DNA of 64,000 bases from Bacteroides sp. GTDB taxonomy: Bacteria > Bacillota > Clostridia > Lachnospirales > Lachnospiraceae. Made by a program: the position numbers and the translations under genes. Location of the stretch: the NCBI GenBank assembly GCA_023666705.1, contig JAMPBO010000001.1, forward strand, positions 124,001 through 188,000, in the 5' to 3' direction. The notes below the pieces were generated by a model. It saw only the letters and a program-made list of their open reading frames with translations. It had not been told where the DNA came from and did not search any database. Shown here one piece after another: positions 34,431 through 43,303 of the stretch (within the stretch, counting starts at the first letter, position 1; each line of letters opens with the position of its first letter).

Positions 34431-35432
34431 TTATGTATCAAGTGCCTGTGCCTGAACAGCAGTGATTGCCACAACGCCCACAATATCGTCAGCGGAACAG
34501 CCTCTTGATAAATCATTTACCGGCTTTGCAATACCCTGTGTAATCGGACCGTATGCATCCGCCTTTGCAAGCCGTTGTACCAGCTTATAACCGATATTAC
34601 CTGCATCAAGGTCAGGGAAAATAAGCACGTTTGCCTTACCGGCTACCTTGCTGCCAGGTGCCTTTGATGAAGCGACCGACGGAACAATGGCAGCGTCTGA
34701 CTGAAGCTCACCATCACACTTTAAGTCAGGATTTTCGGCATTTACGATTTTGCATGCCTCTATCACTTTGTCTACCTCCGGATGCTTTGCACTTCCCTTT
34801 GTGGAATGGGAAAGCATGGCAACAATCGGCTCCTCGCCAACCAACAATTCAAACGATTTTGCAGAGCTTTCTGCAATAGCTGCCAGCTCTTGGGAATTCG
34901 GACTTTGATTTAAGCCTGCATCTGAAAATATAAAGGTTCCGTTTGCACCCATATCACAATTTGGAACGACCACAAGGAAAAATGCTGAGACAAGCTTTGT
35001 GCCCGGTGCAGTTTTCAGCACCTGAAGTGCCGCACGCAAAACATTGGCGGATGAGTTTACAGCACCTGCAACCATTCCGTCTGCATCACCTGCCTTAACC
35101 ATGACGCAGCCAAAGTACAGCACATTTGTGAGCAAAAGCTCCTTTGCCTGTTCCGGGGTGACACCCTTTGACTTTCTAAGCTCCACAAACAAAGCAATAT
35201 AGTCGTTCAGCTTATCACAATCATAAGGGTCAACAAACTTTGCCTTAGACAAATCCAGCCCGTCTGCCTTTTTCATAATACTTGTCTTTTCACCCACTAG
35301 GATGATATCCGCAATCTCCTCCTTCAAAATCTTATGAGCTGCCTCAAGTGTTCGTAAATCAGCAGTCTCCGGAAGCACGATTGTTTTCTTTTTCGATTTT
35401 GCTCTTGATTTTATATCATCAATAAATCCCAC
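34431..35432 (-). CDS. pta: Phosphate acetyltransferase
   Basis: Exchanges acetyl-CoA and phosphate to give acetyl phosphate. The 333-residue single-domain form common in Firmicutes: KKTIVLPETADLRTLEAAHKI, DGMVAGAVNSSANVLRAALQ, SHSTKGSAKHPEVDKV, VLIFPDLDAGNIGYKLVQRL and GPITQGIAKPVNDLSRGCS. The start is GTG at 35432 with AGGAG 8 bases upstream. Its own promoter lies at 35464-35492 and ackA follows. Confidence 0.97.
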   Translation of the reverse strand: MGFIDDIKSRAKSKKKTIVLPETADLRTLEAAHKILKEEIADIILVGEKTSIMKKADGLDLSKAKFVDPYDCDKLNDYIALFVELRKSKGVTPEQAKELLLTNVLYFGCVMVKAGDADGMVAGAVNSSANVLRAALQVLKTAPGTKLVSAFFLVVVPNCDMGANGTFIFSDAGLNQSPNSQELAAIAESSAKSFELLVGEEPIVAMLSHSTKGSAKHPEVDKVIEACKIVNAENPDLKCDGELQSDAAIVPSVASSKAPGSKVAGKANVLIFPDLDAGNIGYKLVQRLAKADAYGPITQGIAKPVNDLSRGCSADDIVGVVAITAVQAQALDT

Positions 35433-35463
35433 TGCTTTTTCTCCTCTTGACTTAATTATTTTT

Positions 35464-35492
35464 ATTATAATAAAAAACTATATCGTACACAA
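35464..35492 (-). promoter_or_regulatory. Promoter for pta-ackA
   Basis: Minus-strand -35 TTGTGT (35487-35492), 17-base spacer, -10 TATAAT (35464-35469), in an AT-rich gap, 31 bases upstream of the pta start. Confidence 0.75.
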
Positions 35493-35540
35493 CAAAAAAA
35501 TATACAAATTTTTCCCTTTATTACAAATAGAAAGCTCATA

Positions 35541-37241
35541 TTAATCTAACAGTTGATCAAGCTCATCATTGTCGACAACAAGCCTGCCGCGTCCGTTTTT
35601 CTTTCCATAGTACATAGCCTTGTCCGCCCTGCTTACAAGTAAATTTGCATCCTTGCATATTGTAGGATATACCGAAAGACCAATACATACATTTACAGAT
35701 ATATCATTGCCATCGAAGCTTACCACGGTTGATTTAATCTCCTCATGCATAACCTCTAATATATCCATTGCTTCCTTCTCGTCCTTGCCCGGAAGTACAA
35801 GCAAAAACTCCTCACCCCCATAGCGACATGCAAAGCCCCCATGCTTTTTTGCATACTTTTTATCAACCGAAGCAACCATCTTAATCACATTGTCTCCTGC
35901 AAGATGTCCGTAGGTGTCATTGACAAGCTTAAATTTGTCTATGTCAAAAAGTGCCACTGAAAGATGCTGATTTGACTTTTCAACCTCCTCCTTCGCCTGT
36001 TCAAACAACTCCTTGAAGTATACCCTGTTATATATACCCGTAAGTCCGTCCTTTCTTGCAATGTCCTCTGTTTTTAAATATAATAATGCACTCTTTATCG
36101 CAACATTAAACTGTACAATACATGTTTCATAATAAGAAAGTCCCTTTTGGAAGAAATCCGATTGGTTGCTTCCAATTATCATCATTCCATAAATTTCATT
36201 ATCATTTATCATTGGCAGCACTGCCAAGGTATTCAAATTTGTATCACCTACAAACGAAAACATTTTTATGTCCGCATCATAAAATATATTTTTCTCATAT
36301 ACTCCGTTTTTAACATTATTGTAAATTCCATCGATATCCTTTTTTAACCGCTGCTGCATTTCCGTGTAATTTGATTTTACAATACAGCTTGGTTCTTCAT
36401 TCATATATACGCCCTTGTCAACATATATCACACAGAGTCTCGGTTTTTTTACTTCCATAATCGAATCAACAATCACATTCATACATTTTAAAACATCAAA
36501 TGTAGATGCCATGTACTTCATGACCTCTGTCTGCGACTCAATCTCAATGTTTGCTTCCTCCAAATCCTGATAAGACCTTGTAAGCTCAATCTTCTGGAAG
36601 TTAATCTGCTCGTTTACAACCTTTATTTTGTCCTGATACTCCATAAGCTGTGCATTGACATCCTCGAAATGTGAATTTTCAACCATAAGCTTATTGTTTT
36701 TTGCCTTGTATCTCTTGTGCTGCTCCGTGTACATGTCAACCACAAAAAATCCTGAAAGTATGGCAACAAGCTTAAACATGATATAAAACAGCATTTCTGT
36801 ATCGTGCATACTCCGTGAGAGGAACAAAGCGACGATGATGTACGGAAATATGGAAAAGATTTTTCTGAATGACAAAATATAGGTGTCATAGTCAGCATAT
36901 TGGAGAATTCCCTGTACACACAGAATTGTTGAAAAAAATGTAATTACCGTAAAAAGCATAATATTTTTCGGCACAAAAATCTCAATGGTGGCAAATGCAT
37001 AAATCTGTACCCATCTCATCGCAAGGAATATTTTTTTCGATTTTTCATCATCACGCTTTCTGAGTACCTCTTCCGCAATTGAAAATCCGAAGACGATAAT
37101 ACAAAATACAACCGTAAATACGGTATTGGTGTATTCCTTTGTAACCCTGTATAAAACAGCAAACAAAACCATAAAAATATAAATTAGTCTATGGTATAGA
37201 TGCTTGCTCTTTATAAAATTTGATAAATCAAATTTAGCCAT
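35541..37241 (-). CDS. Membrane diguanylate cyclase (GGDEF)
   Basis: 566 residues. Five or six membrane helices at the N-terminus (about 15-175) are followed by a coiled linker (about 185-240), a GAF-like region (about 245-385) and a C-terminal GGDEF domain (about 395-560) with DGLTGIYNR, FDIDKFKLVND and the active-site GGEEF at 475-479 (RYGGEEFLLVLPG). The RxxD inhibitory site five residues before GGEEF is not present, so product inhibition through that site is unlikely. GGGAG precedes the ATG. It lies 6 bases after the FtsA-like gene, which argues for co-expression and a possible tie between c-di-GMP and that protein. Confidence 0.92.
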   Translation of the reverse strand: MAKFDLSNFIKSKHLYHRLIYIFMVLFAVLYRVTKEYTNTVFTVVFCIIVFGFSIAEEVLRKRDDEKSKKIFLAMRWVQIYAFATIEIFVPKNIMLFTVITFFSTILCVQGILQYADYDTYILSFRKIFSIFPYIIVALFLSRSMHDTEMLFYIMFKLVAILSGFFVVDMYTEQHKRYKAKNNKLMVENSHFEDVNAQLMEYQDKIKVVNEQINFQKIELTRSYQDLEEANIEIESQTEVMKYMASTFDVLKCMNVIVDSIMEVKKPRLCVIYVDKGVYMNEEPSCIVKSNYTEMQQRLKKDIDGIYNNVKNGVYEKNIFYDADIKMFSFVGDTNLNTLAVLPMINDNEIYGMMIIGSNQSDFFQKGLSYYETCIVQFNVAIKSALLYLKTEDIARKDGLTGIYNRVYFKELFEQAKEEVEKSNQHLSVALFDIDKFKLVNDTYGHLAGDNVIKMVASVDKKYAKKHGGFACRYGGEEFLLVLPGKDEKEAMDILEVMHEEIKSTVVSFDGNDISVNVCIGLSVYPTICKDANLLVSRADKAMYYGKKNGRGRLVVDNDELDQLLD

Positions 37242-37247
37242 ATATTA

Positions 37248-39314
37248 TTACTCCCAATAAATTTCCACAACATCACCCTCATAAATCTGATCTAAGTAAT
37301 CAGTATGTCGACCCCTGACGTTTGTGATTAATCTGCTTCCCTGAACCTTTGAACGGTCAAAATCGTAAAAGTCAAATATATCCACAAACAAATACGTTAC
37401 TTTTCCCTTCAGCGTAACAGGCGTGCTGTTTACAATTATGTGGAGGTCAACCGTAGCAGACCCCTTTGGTGCCTCAATTTCTTCTGTTTCCTCTGCTTCT
37501 TCATTTTCTGCTTCTTCTGCCCGTTCTTCCTCAGGCAAATCCTCAAAGCTTAAATCATCTGTCCATTCAACGACGAAATTTTCATATATTTTGTCTGTCG
37601 GTTCTGCAGCCTTATTATTGACTAAAATCCTGCCCTCAGGACTTACATCCATAAAATAGAGCAGTTGCTCCAGTGTATAATACGGCTGCATTTCTATCTC
37701 GTCCCCATCCTGTATGCTGTACATCTGCGTTTCAGGATGACCGTTTACAACCGCAAACTTTGGACATACAATAACAGCATTGTTCACGACAAATTTAAGG
37801 GTTCCGCTATATTCAGGAAGTTCCCCTAACTCCATGCCTGCCTTCTCCCCCACTGTAGAAGCAACGACCTCGATTTTATCATTTGCTTCAATGGGCGAGT
37901 TCATACCGACAATTCTGCCATTTTGTTTAATCACAGCCGCTTCACCGTCATATCCGCGGACAATCCTTGTCTTTCCGTTTATCTTAAAGGTAATATCCTT
38001 TCCTCTCTTGGGAAACAGCTTGTCATTTGGAAGACCATATTGGACTGCCGCATCAAATATGGTAAGCCTGTCATTGTTGTAGAGCTTAACCCTGCTTCCA
38101 TTTACGTTTACAAATATAAAGTTGTTTTTCTGGTCAAAAAAACTTAAGCAAATTCCGATTGGCGTTACATACAATGCATCCTTCTTCACGTTTTCAACGA
38201 GGAAATTTACATCGTTCATAACCTCCTGCCCCCTGATTGCAACTCTGTCATGGGAAAGTCCAAGCTCATCCGCAAGATAATCGGTAAAGCCCATAAGCTT
38301 TCCACCACCGCCCACAACAAACACTGCACTGACGGGCACACCACCGTTTAGGGATATGATTTTCCCTGCTATTTTTCCTGTTATCTCCTTTTTGACACTC
38401 TCTAAGGTGGCACTGATTTCCTCTGCGTTTATCTTGTGTGCCACTCCCATAATATCCTTATAGTTAATTACTTTTCTCTTAGGGCTTGCGGTTTTCAGCA
38501 TCTCCGCAGTATCAAAATCAATCAGATACTTTTTGATTAGTGCTTCTGTAAGCTCGTCCCCTGCAGCCGGAATCATTCCATAGCCGATAATGCTTCCGTC
38601 CTTTGTAATACAAATATCAGACGTACCTGCCCCCACATCTACCAGTGCAATGTTGAGCAGCCTGTAATTTTCAGGTATTGCAAGATTAATAGCTGCTATC
38701 GGCTCCAAGGTAAGATTTGTCACGTCAAGCCCTGCAAGCTCAACAGCAGAGTATAGGCTGCTCACAACCTCCTCCGGCAAAAATGTTGCAAGAACATCCG
38801 CACCAATCTTTACGCCCTTATGACCTTCCAGATTATGTATTTCGTAATCATTTAAATAGTATTTGATGACCGTGTAGCCTACACAATAATATTTTGTCGT
38901 TTCCTTGTCCTCAGACAAATTTTCCAACACAATATTATGTGCATTCTCAACACCAATCAAATCAATTGAATGAATGTATTCCTGAGTAACAACTGTATTT
39001 TCGTTGAATTCATACTCCCCATGTCCAACGGCAGTTCTAAGTACACGTCCGGCAGCGGCAATACATACGTCCTTAAGCTTTCTTCCGTTAAGCTGCTTTT
39101 CAAGCTCCTCCTTAACGAATAAAATATCCTCGCTTACTTTGGCAATATCATGTATTTGTCCATCTATCATAGACCTTGTATCATGGTACTTGACAGCCAT
39201 GGCAACAACATTAAATTTATTCTGTTCCTTATATCCTACGGTACCGACAATGCTTCTGGTACCAATATCAAGTCCAAAAACCAGTGGTTCAGGATATTTG
39301 GTTAATGCAGCCAT
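37248..39314 (-). CDS. FtsA-like ASKHA protein with long C-terminal beta-grasp-like repeats
   Basis: 688 residues. The first 395 form an actin-like ATPase of the FtsA/PilM type: FGLDIGTRSIVGTVGY, an SHS2-like insert, VDVGAGTSDICI, GYGMIPAAGDELTEAL and VVGGGGKLMGFTDYLADELG. The C-terminal extension has three segments of similar style, 398-487 (FVNVNGSRVKLYNND...), 504-584 (LKFVVNNAVIVCPKF...) and 618-688 (VDLHIIVNSTPVTLKG...), each looking like a ubiquitin/beta-grasp unit. An acidic Glu-rich linker fills 593-617. No amphipathic membrane-targeting tail is evident. Long FtsA-like proteins of this kind occur in Clostridia, but I know of no proven function. It is in a run with polA and coaE upstream and a diguanylate cyclase 6 bases downstream. 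Confidence 0.85.
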   Translation of the reverse strand: MAALTKYPEPLVFGLDIGTRSIVGTVGYKEQNKFNVVAMAVKYHDTRSMIDGQIHDIAKVSEDILFVKEELEKQLNGRKLKDVCIAAAGRVLRTAVGHGEYEFNENTVVTQEYIHSIDLIGVENAHNIVLENLSEDKETTKYYCVGYTVIKYYLNDYEIHNLEGHKGVKIGADVLATFLPEEVVSSLYSAVELAGLDVTNLTLEPIAAINLAIPENYRLLNIALVDVGAGTSDICITKDGSIIGYGMIPAAGDELTEALIKKYLIDFDTAEMLKTASPKRKVINYKDIMGVAHKINAEEISATLESVKKEITGKIAGKIISLNGGVPVSAVFVVGGGGKLMGFTDYLADELGLSHDRVAIRGQEVMNDVNFLVENVKKDALYVTPIGICLSFFDQKNNFIFVNVNGSRVKLYNNDRLTIFDAAVQYGLPNDKLFPKRGKDITFKINGKTRIVRGYDGEAAVIKQNGRIVGMNSPIEANDKIEVVASTVGEKAGMELGELPEYSGTLKFVVNNAVIVCPKFAVVNGHPETQMYSIQDGDEIEMQPYYTLEQLLYFMDVSPEGRILVNNKAAEPTDKIYENFVVEWTDDLSFEDLPEEERAEEAENEEAEETEEIEAPKGSATVDLHIIVNSTPVTLKGKVTYLFVDIFDFYDFDRSKVQGSRLITNVRGRHTDYLDQIYEGDVVEIYWE

Positions 39315-39336
39315 ATTTTTCCTCCGATACGCACAT

Positions 39337-39957
39337 TTACACTATTATACCATCTGACATGAATTTATTCAACTGCACATTTATCTGTTTTGCCGAATTT
39401 TCATAGTCTGTTTGATTGTTTATAGTGAAATCTGCATATTTTTCATAATATTCATCCGGCTCCTGACTTTCAAAAATTTCATTACATTTTTCTTCGTCAT
39501 AACCTCTTTGTTCAAAAAGACGCCTGATACGCTCTTTACGGTCAACCTTAACATACCAAATCTCATCACATATGCTTTTGTATCCATCCTGAATTAAAAG
39601 TGCTGCTTCTATTACAAAAAGCTTGTGTTGTTTTTTTCTGCTTTGTTCTTCAATCAGCTTAAGGATATGCTGCTTGACAATGGGATGGGTCATTTCGTTA
39701 AGCTCCTTTCGCTTTTTTCCATCGTTAAATACAATGGTACCGAGTCTGCCCCTGTCAATTTTGTACGGCGGCTCCTCCGATAAAATATCTGTTCCAAAGT
39801 GTCTGGCAACAGCCTGATAAACATCCATGCCCGGCTCCATCAATTCATGTGCCAGCTTATCCGCCTCAACGACATATGCATCATAGTTTTTCTTTAAATC
39901 ATATAAAATCCTGCTCTTGCCGGAGCCTACTCCGCCCGTAATTCCAAGTATCTTCAT
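39337..39957 (-). CDS. coaE: Dephospho-CoA kinase
   Basis: Last step of coenzyme A synthesis. 206 residues: P-loop GITGGVGSGKSRILYDL, VEADKLAHELMEPG, the lid-region sequence YVKVDRKERIRRLFEQRGYDEEKC and a C-terminal helix. GGAG precedes the ATG. It follows polA by 18 bases, the frequent polA-coaE pairing in Firmicutes. Confidence 0.96.
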   Translation of the reverse strand: MKILGITGGVGSGKSRILYDLKKNYDAYVVEADKLAHELMEPGMDVYQAVARHFGTDILSEEPPYKIDRGRLGTIVFNDGKKRKELNEMTHPIVKQHILKLIEEQSRKKQHKLFVIEAALLIQDGYKSICDEIWYVKVDRKERIRRLFEQRGYDEEKCNEIFESQEPDEYYEKYADFTINNQTDYENSAKQINVQLNKFMSDGIIV

Positions 39958-39975
39958 CGCTTCTCCAATTTATAT

Positions 39976-42615
39976 TTATTTTGCCTCATACCAGCTGTTG
40001 CCACTGTGAATGTCAACAATAAGATTAACGGCAAGTGAAGCTGCCTCCATCATGTTTGACACCATGATTTCCTTTACCTCATCCAGTTCGTCCAGATGTG
40101 TTTCCACCAGAAGCTCATCATGAATTTGAAGCACCAGCCTTGACTTAAGCTTTCGTTTCTTTAGCTCCTTATTTACCCGTATCATGGCTATCTTAATGAT
40201 ATCCGCAGCCGTACCCTGCACCGGTGAATTCATGGCTGCACGCTCTCCAAACTTTTTCGTCATAAAGTTTCCTGACGCAAGCTCAGGAATCGGTCTTCTC
40301 CGGTTAAACATGGTAAGCGAATATCCCTTTTCTTTGGCGTCGGCTACAGCTTTATCAAGAAATTCCTTTACCCTTCCGTAAGTGTTAAAATACTTCTGTA
40401 TATACCCCTCCGCCTCTTTTCTTGAAATATCCAAATCCTGTCCGAGACCAAAGGAGCTGATTCCGTACACAATACCGAAATTAACTGCCTTTGCCTTTCG
40501 TCTCATAAGGGAATCCACTTTTTCAAGCGGCACGTCAAAAACCTCAGACGCAGTGATTGCATGGATATCCGAATCCTTGTTATATGCATCAATCAGCGTT
40601 GCGTCACCTGACAAATGTGCCAGTACCCGAAGCTCTATCTGTGAGTAATCCGCATCCAAAAATGTATATCCGTCCTCTGGAACAAATACCTTCCGTATTT
40701 CCCTTCCAAGCGGAAGCCTTGTGGGAATGTTCTGTAAATTTGGTTCCGTGGAGCTGATTCTTCCTGTAGCAGTAACCGTCTGGTTAAACTTTCCATGTAT
40801 TCTTCCATCCTCACCGATAAACACGGACAGTCCCTCCACATAGGTGGAATTCAGCTTTGTAAGCTGCCTGTATTCCAAAATCAGCGGAATGACCGGATGC
40901 TCTCCCGCTATTTTTTCCAGTACCTCAACATTGGTTGAGTAGCCTGTCTTTGTCTTTTTTCCACTCTTTAATCCCAATTTTTCAAATAAAATCTCACCGA
41001 GCTGCCTTGTGGAATTAATGTTAAATTCACAACCACAAAGCTCATATATTTCTGTTGTAATTTGTGCAATTCTGTCCTTGAGCCTGTCTCCGTATACTTT
41101 AAGTCCCGCCTTATCAACACGGATTCCATTTTTTTCCATATCATAAAGGGAAAATACACACGGATATTCTATATCTGTATATAGCTGATACATTTCACAT
41201 TCAATCAGCCTTTCCTTTATTTTTTCTGTAGCCTTAGCAGGCACAATGGATAAATATGCAAAATATTCCATAAGTGCTTTGTCATCAAAAGAATTTTCAT
41301 CTATGTGTTTCTTTCCTACAAGCTCTTTCTTTTCCTGCACCGATATATCAAGAAATGTGTCTGCAATATCATCGTAGTCATATTTATCCTTTAAGGGATT
41401 GAGCAGATAGGCAGCAACTCCGCAGTCAAATATATTGTAATCCTCAGAAAGCTCTACATACGGAAGTTGTGATTTAACATCCAGACAGCACAGGGCAAGT
41501 CCTTCCCTGCAAAGCGATAACAAACTATCGGCAAACAGACTGTCCGTTACAAAATTTACAAACCGTATCACATAAGCTTTTTCCCCATCAAGACAGACAG
41601 ACGCACCGATTGCATTGCCCGCCTCCCCAATATAGGAAAATCCAATCAGTGCTGCCCGCTTTGCCTGCTTCATCAGGTCATTGTAGGCATCAAAATCCTC
41701 CACAAGAACAGCATCTGCTTTCAGGACATCGTTTGTCTGTTCCACACCCTGAAAGCGGTGCATATGACTTTTTAGCTCCAGGTCCTTAAATATTTCATAG
41801 GACTCTGCATTAAACGGCTCGTTGTAAGCACTGTCCTTAAGGTCTATGGCAATCTCACAGTCAAGCCTGATTGTGGCAAGCTGCCTTGAAAGATATGCCT
41901 GTTCCTTAAACTCACACAGATTATCCTTAAGCTTACTTTTTTTCATACTGTCAACCGCACTGTATACACCGTCAAGAGAGCCATACTCCACAAGCAGCTT
42001 TTGTGCAGTCTTCTCCCCAACCCCCGGCACTCCCGGAATGTTGTCAGACGTATCACCCATAAGCCCCTTCATATCAATAAATGTAATAGGGTCAACCCCG
42101 TAAAGTGCCTTGACGTCATCGGCATGGTAATTTTCGATTACCGTTTTTCCCGCCTTCGTCTTTGGAATTCGTATCAGTATGTCATCCGTTGCAAGCTGCA
42201 GCAAGTCCCGGTCTCCTGATAATACGGTAACCTGATACCCCTGTGCCTGTCCCATTCTTGACAGTGTTCCAAGTAAATCATCCGCCTCATATCCCTCCTG
42301 TTCCACGATAGCCACATGCATCGCCTTAAGAACATCCTTAATAAGCGGAAGCTGTTCCCTTAATTCATCAGGCATAGGCTTTCTTGTGCCCTTATATTCC
42401 GCATACATATCATGCCTGAAATTCTTTTTCTTTACATCAAAGGCAACACACAAATTTGTTGCCTGCTCCTCATCCATAACCTTTAACACGATATTTAAAA
42501 AGCCAAGCACTGCATTTGTATGTCTGCCATCCTTTGTCGTCAGCTCAGGAAGCCCATAAAATGCCCTGTTCAAAATACTGTTTCCGTCTACCAATAAGAG
42601 CTTATTCTTCTCCAT
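39976..42615 (-). CDS. polA: DNA polymerase I with inactive proofreading domain
   Basis: Repair and Okazaki-fragment polymerase, 879 residues from the ATG at 42615 (GGAGG with good spacing; another ATG three codons earlier sits on the site itself). The 5'-3' exonuclease region (1-290) has LLLVDGNSILNRAFYG and GLMGDTSDNIPGVPGVGEKTA. The middle domain (about 305-470) lacks the acidic 3'-5' exonuclease residues: the expected DxE motif reads LIGFSY, so it should not proofread. The polymerase domain has motif A DADYSQIELRVLAH, motif B RRKAKAVNFGIVYG and motif C QIHDELLVE. It overlaps the anti-sigma-like gene by 14 bases. Confidence 0.96.
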   Translation of the reverse strand: MEKNKLLLVDGNSILNRAFYGLPELTTKDGRHTNAVLGFLNIVLKVMDEEQATNLCVAFDVKKKNFRHDMYAEYKGTRKPMPDELREQLPLIKDVLKAMHVAIVEQEGYEADDLLGTLSRMGQAQGYQVTVLSGDRDLLQLATDDILIRIPKTKAGKTVIENYHADDVKALYGVDPITFIDMKGLMGDTSDNIPGVPGVGEKTAQKLLVEYGSLDGVYSAVDSMKKSKLKDNLCEFKEQAYLSRQLATIRLDCEIAIDLKDSAYNEPFNAESYEIFKDLELKSHMHRFQGVEQTNDVLKADAVLVEDFDAYNDLMKQAKRAALIGFSYIGEAGNAIGASVCLDGEKAYVIRFVNFVTDSLFADSLLSLCREGLALCCLDVKSQLPYVELSEDYNIFDCGVAAYLLNPLKDKYDYDDIADTFLDISVQEKKELVGKKHIDENSFDDKALMEYFAYLSIVPAKATEKIKERLIECEMYQLYTDIEYPCVFSLYDMEKNGIRVDKAGLKVYGDRLKDRIAQITTEIYELCGCEFNINSTRQLGEILFEKLGLKSGKKTKTGYSTNVEVLEKIAGEHPVIPLILEYRQLTKLNSTYVEGLSVFIGEDGRIHGKFNQTVTATGRISSTEPNLQNIPTRLPLGREIRKVFVPEDGYTFLDADYSQIELRVLAHLSGDATLIDAYNKDSDIHAITASEVFDVPLEKVDSLMRRKAKAVNFGIVYGISSFGLGQDLDISRKEAEGYIQKYFNTYGRVKEFLDKAVADAKEKGYSLTMFNRRRPIPELASGNFMTKKFGERAAMNSPVQGTAADIIKIAMIRVNKELKKRKLKSRLVLQIHDELLVETHLDELDEVKEIMVSNMMEAASLAVNLIVDIHSGNSWYEAK

Positions 42616-43153
42616 GAATTCCATCCTCCTGTATTATAAAAAAGCTTTCCACCGTGTTATATATTTTAATTTTGTCGTAGAAGGTCATTTCATTTTTGGT
42701 ATTTTCACGAATCGTCCGTGCAACTGCATCATCACGGCAAACACTTAAATATCCACCAAATTCCTCACAAAAATAAGTGTCTCCCTGTGCCTGCTTTTTC
42801 ATAAACTGTTCGATATTATATACCTTAAGAAGACATCTGCTATAAAAGAAAAACATCACGACAACCATAAACGTAAACACAATGCTAAAGGATGAAACCT
42901 TAAATCTCTTTGCCTTTTTTGCCTTGTTCTCAATTCGTGAAAGCTCCTCATCCAGCCTGTTTTTAAAGTCAAGGGAAAACTCTTCGTTATTATCAAGCTG
43001 CCGCATGCCGACAATGAGAGTATAATATATCTCCAGCTCCTCCTTACAGTTACTGCAATGCCGCATGTGTCTTACAAACTCCACCTTTTTATCTTCCGGA
43101 AGCTGTTCTTCTACAAATGACAAAATATTTGATTGTGCTTCTAAGCATGTCAC
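42602..43153 (-). CDS. zf-HC2 anti-sigma-factor-like membrane protein
   Basis: 183 residues with an N-terminal zinc-binding anti-sigma domain (H29-x3-C33-x2-C36 in VRHMRHCSNCKEEL), a helical linker, one transmembrane helix (about 88-104) and an 80-residue extracytoplasmic tail. Proteins of this type hold an ECF sigma factor at the membrane, yet no sigma gene is adjacent. GTG start after AAGGAGGG. It is the first gene of the polA run and overlaps polA, so envelope signalling and polA expression are linked at least physically. A 16-bp palindrome lies at its predicted transcription start. Confidence 0.85.
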   Translation of the reverse strand: MTCLEAQSNILSFVEEQLPEDKKVEFVRHMRHCSNCKEELEIYYTLIVGMRQLDNNEEFSLDFKNRLDEELSRIENKAKKAKRFKVSSFSIVFTFMVVVMFFFYSRCLLKVYNIEQFMKKQAQGDTYFCEEFGGYLSVCRDDAVARTIRENTKNEMTFYDKIKIYNTVESFFIIQEDGIHGEE

Positions 43154-43185
43154 GAAACAAGCCCTCCTTTATAACAGGTTTGTCA

Positions 43186-43201
43186 TACAATGTTCATTGT
43201 A
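43186..43201. promoter_or_regulatory. Perfect 16-bp palindrome, operator-like
   Basis: TACAATGTTCATTGTA, two 7-bp arms with a 2-base centre. It covers roughly positions +1 to +16 of the predicted anti-sigma/polA transcript, a typical place for a repressor site. The binding protein is unknown. Confidence 0.55.
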
Positions 43202-43208
43202 CCCAATC

Positions 43209-43236
43209 ATGATAAACATATCATAAAATCACTCAA
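43209..43236 (-). promoter_or_regulatory. Possible promoter for anti-sigma/polA run
   Basis: Minus-strand -35 TTGAGT (43231-43236), 16-base spacer, -10 TATCAT (43209-43214). Moderate match. Confidence 0.5.
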
Positions 43237-43246
43237 AATACAACTT

Positions 43247-43276
43247 GAAAGGGCTGCCGCAAACGTGCAACAGCCC
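43247..43276 (-). terminator. Terminator after the chemoreceptor gene
   Basis: Minus-strand stem GGGCTGTTGCA / TGCGGCAGCCC followed by TTTCAAGTTG. The T tail is short, but the stem is strong and lies 28 bases after the stop. The arm matches that of the mscL terminator. Confidence 0.75.
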
Positions 43277-43303
43277 ACATATAAGCATATCCTATAGAGT
43301 TGA

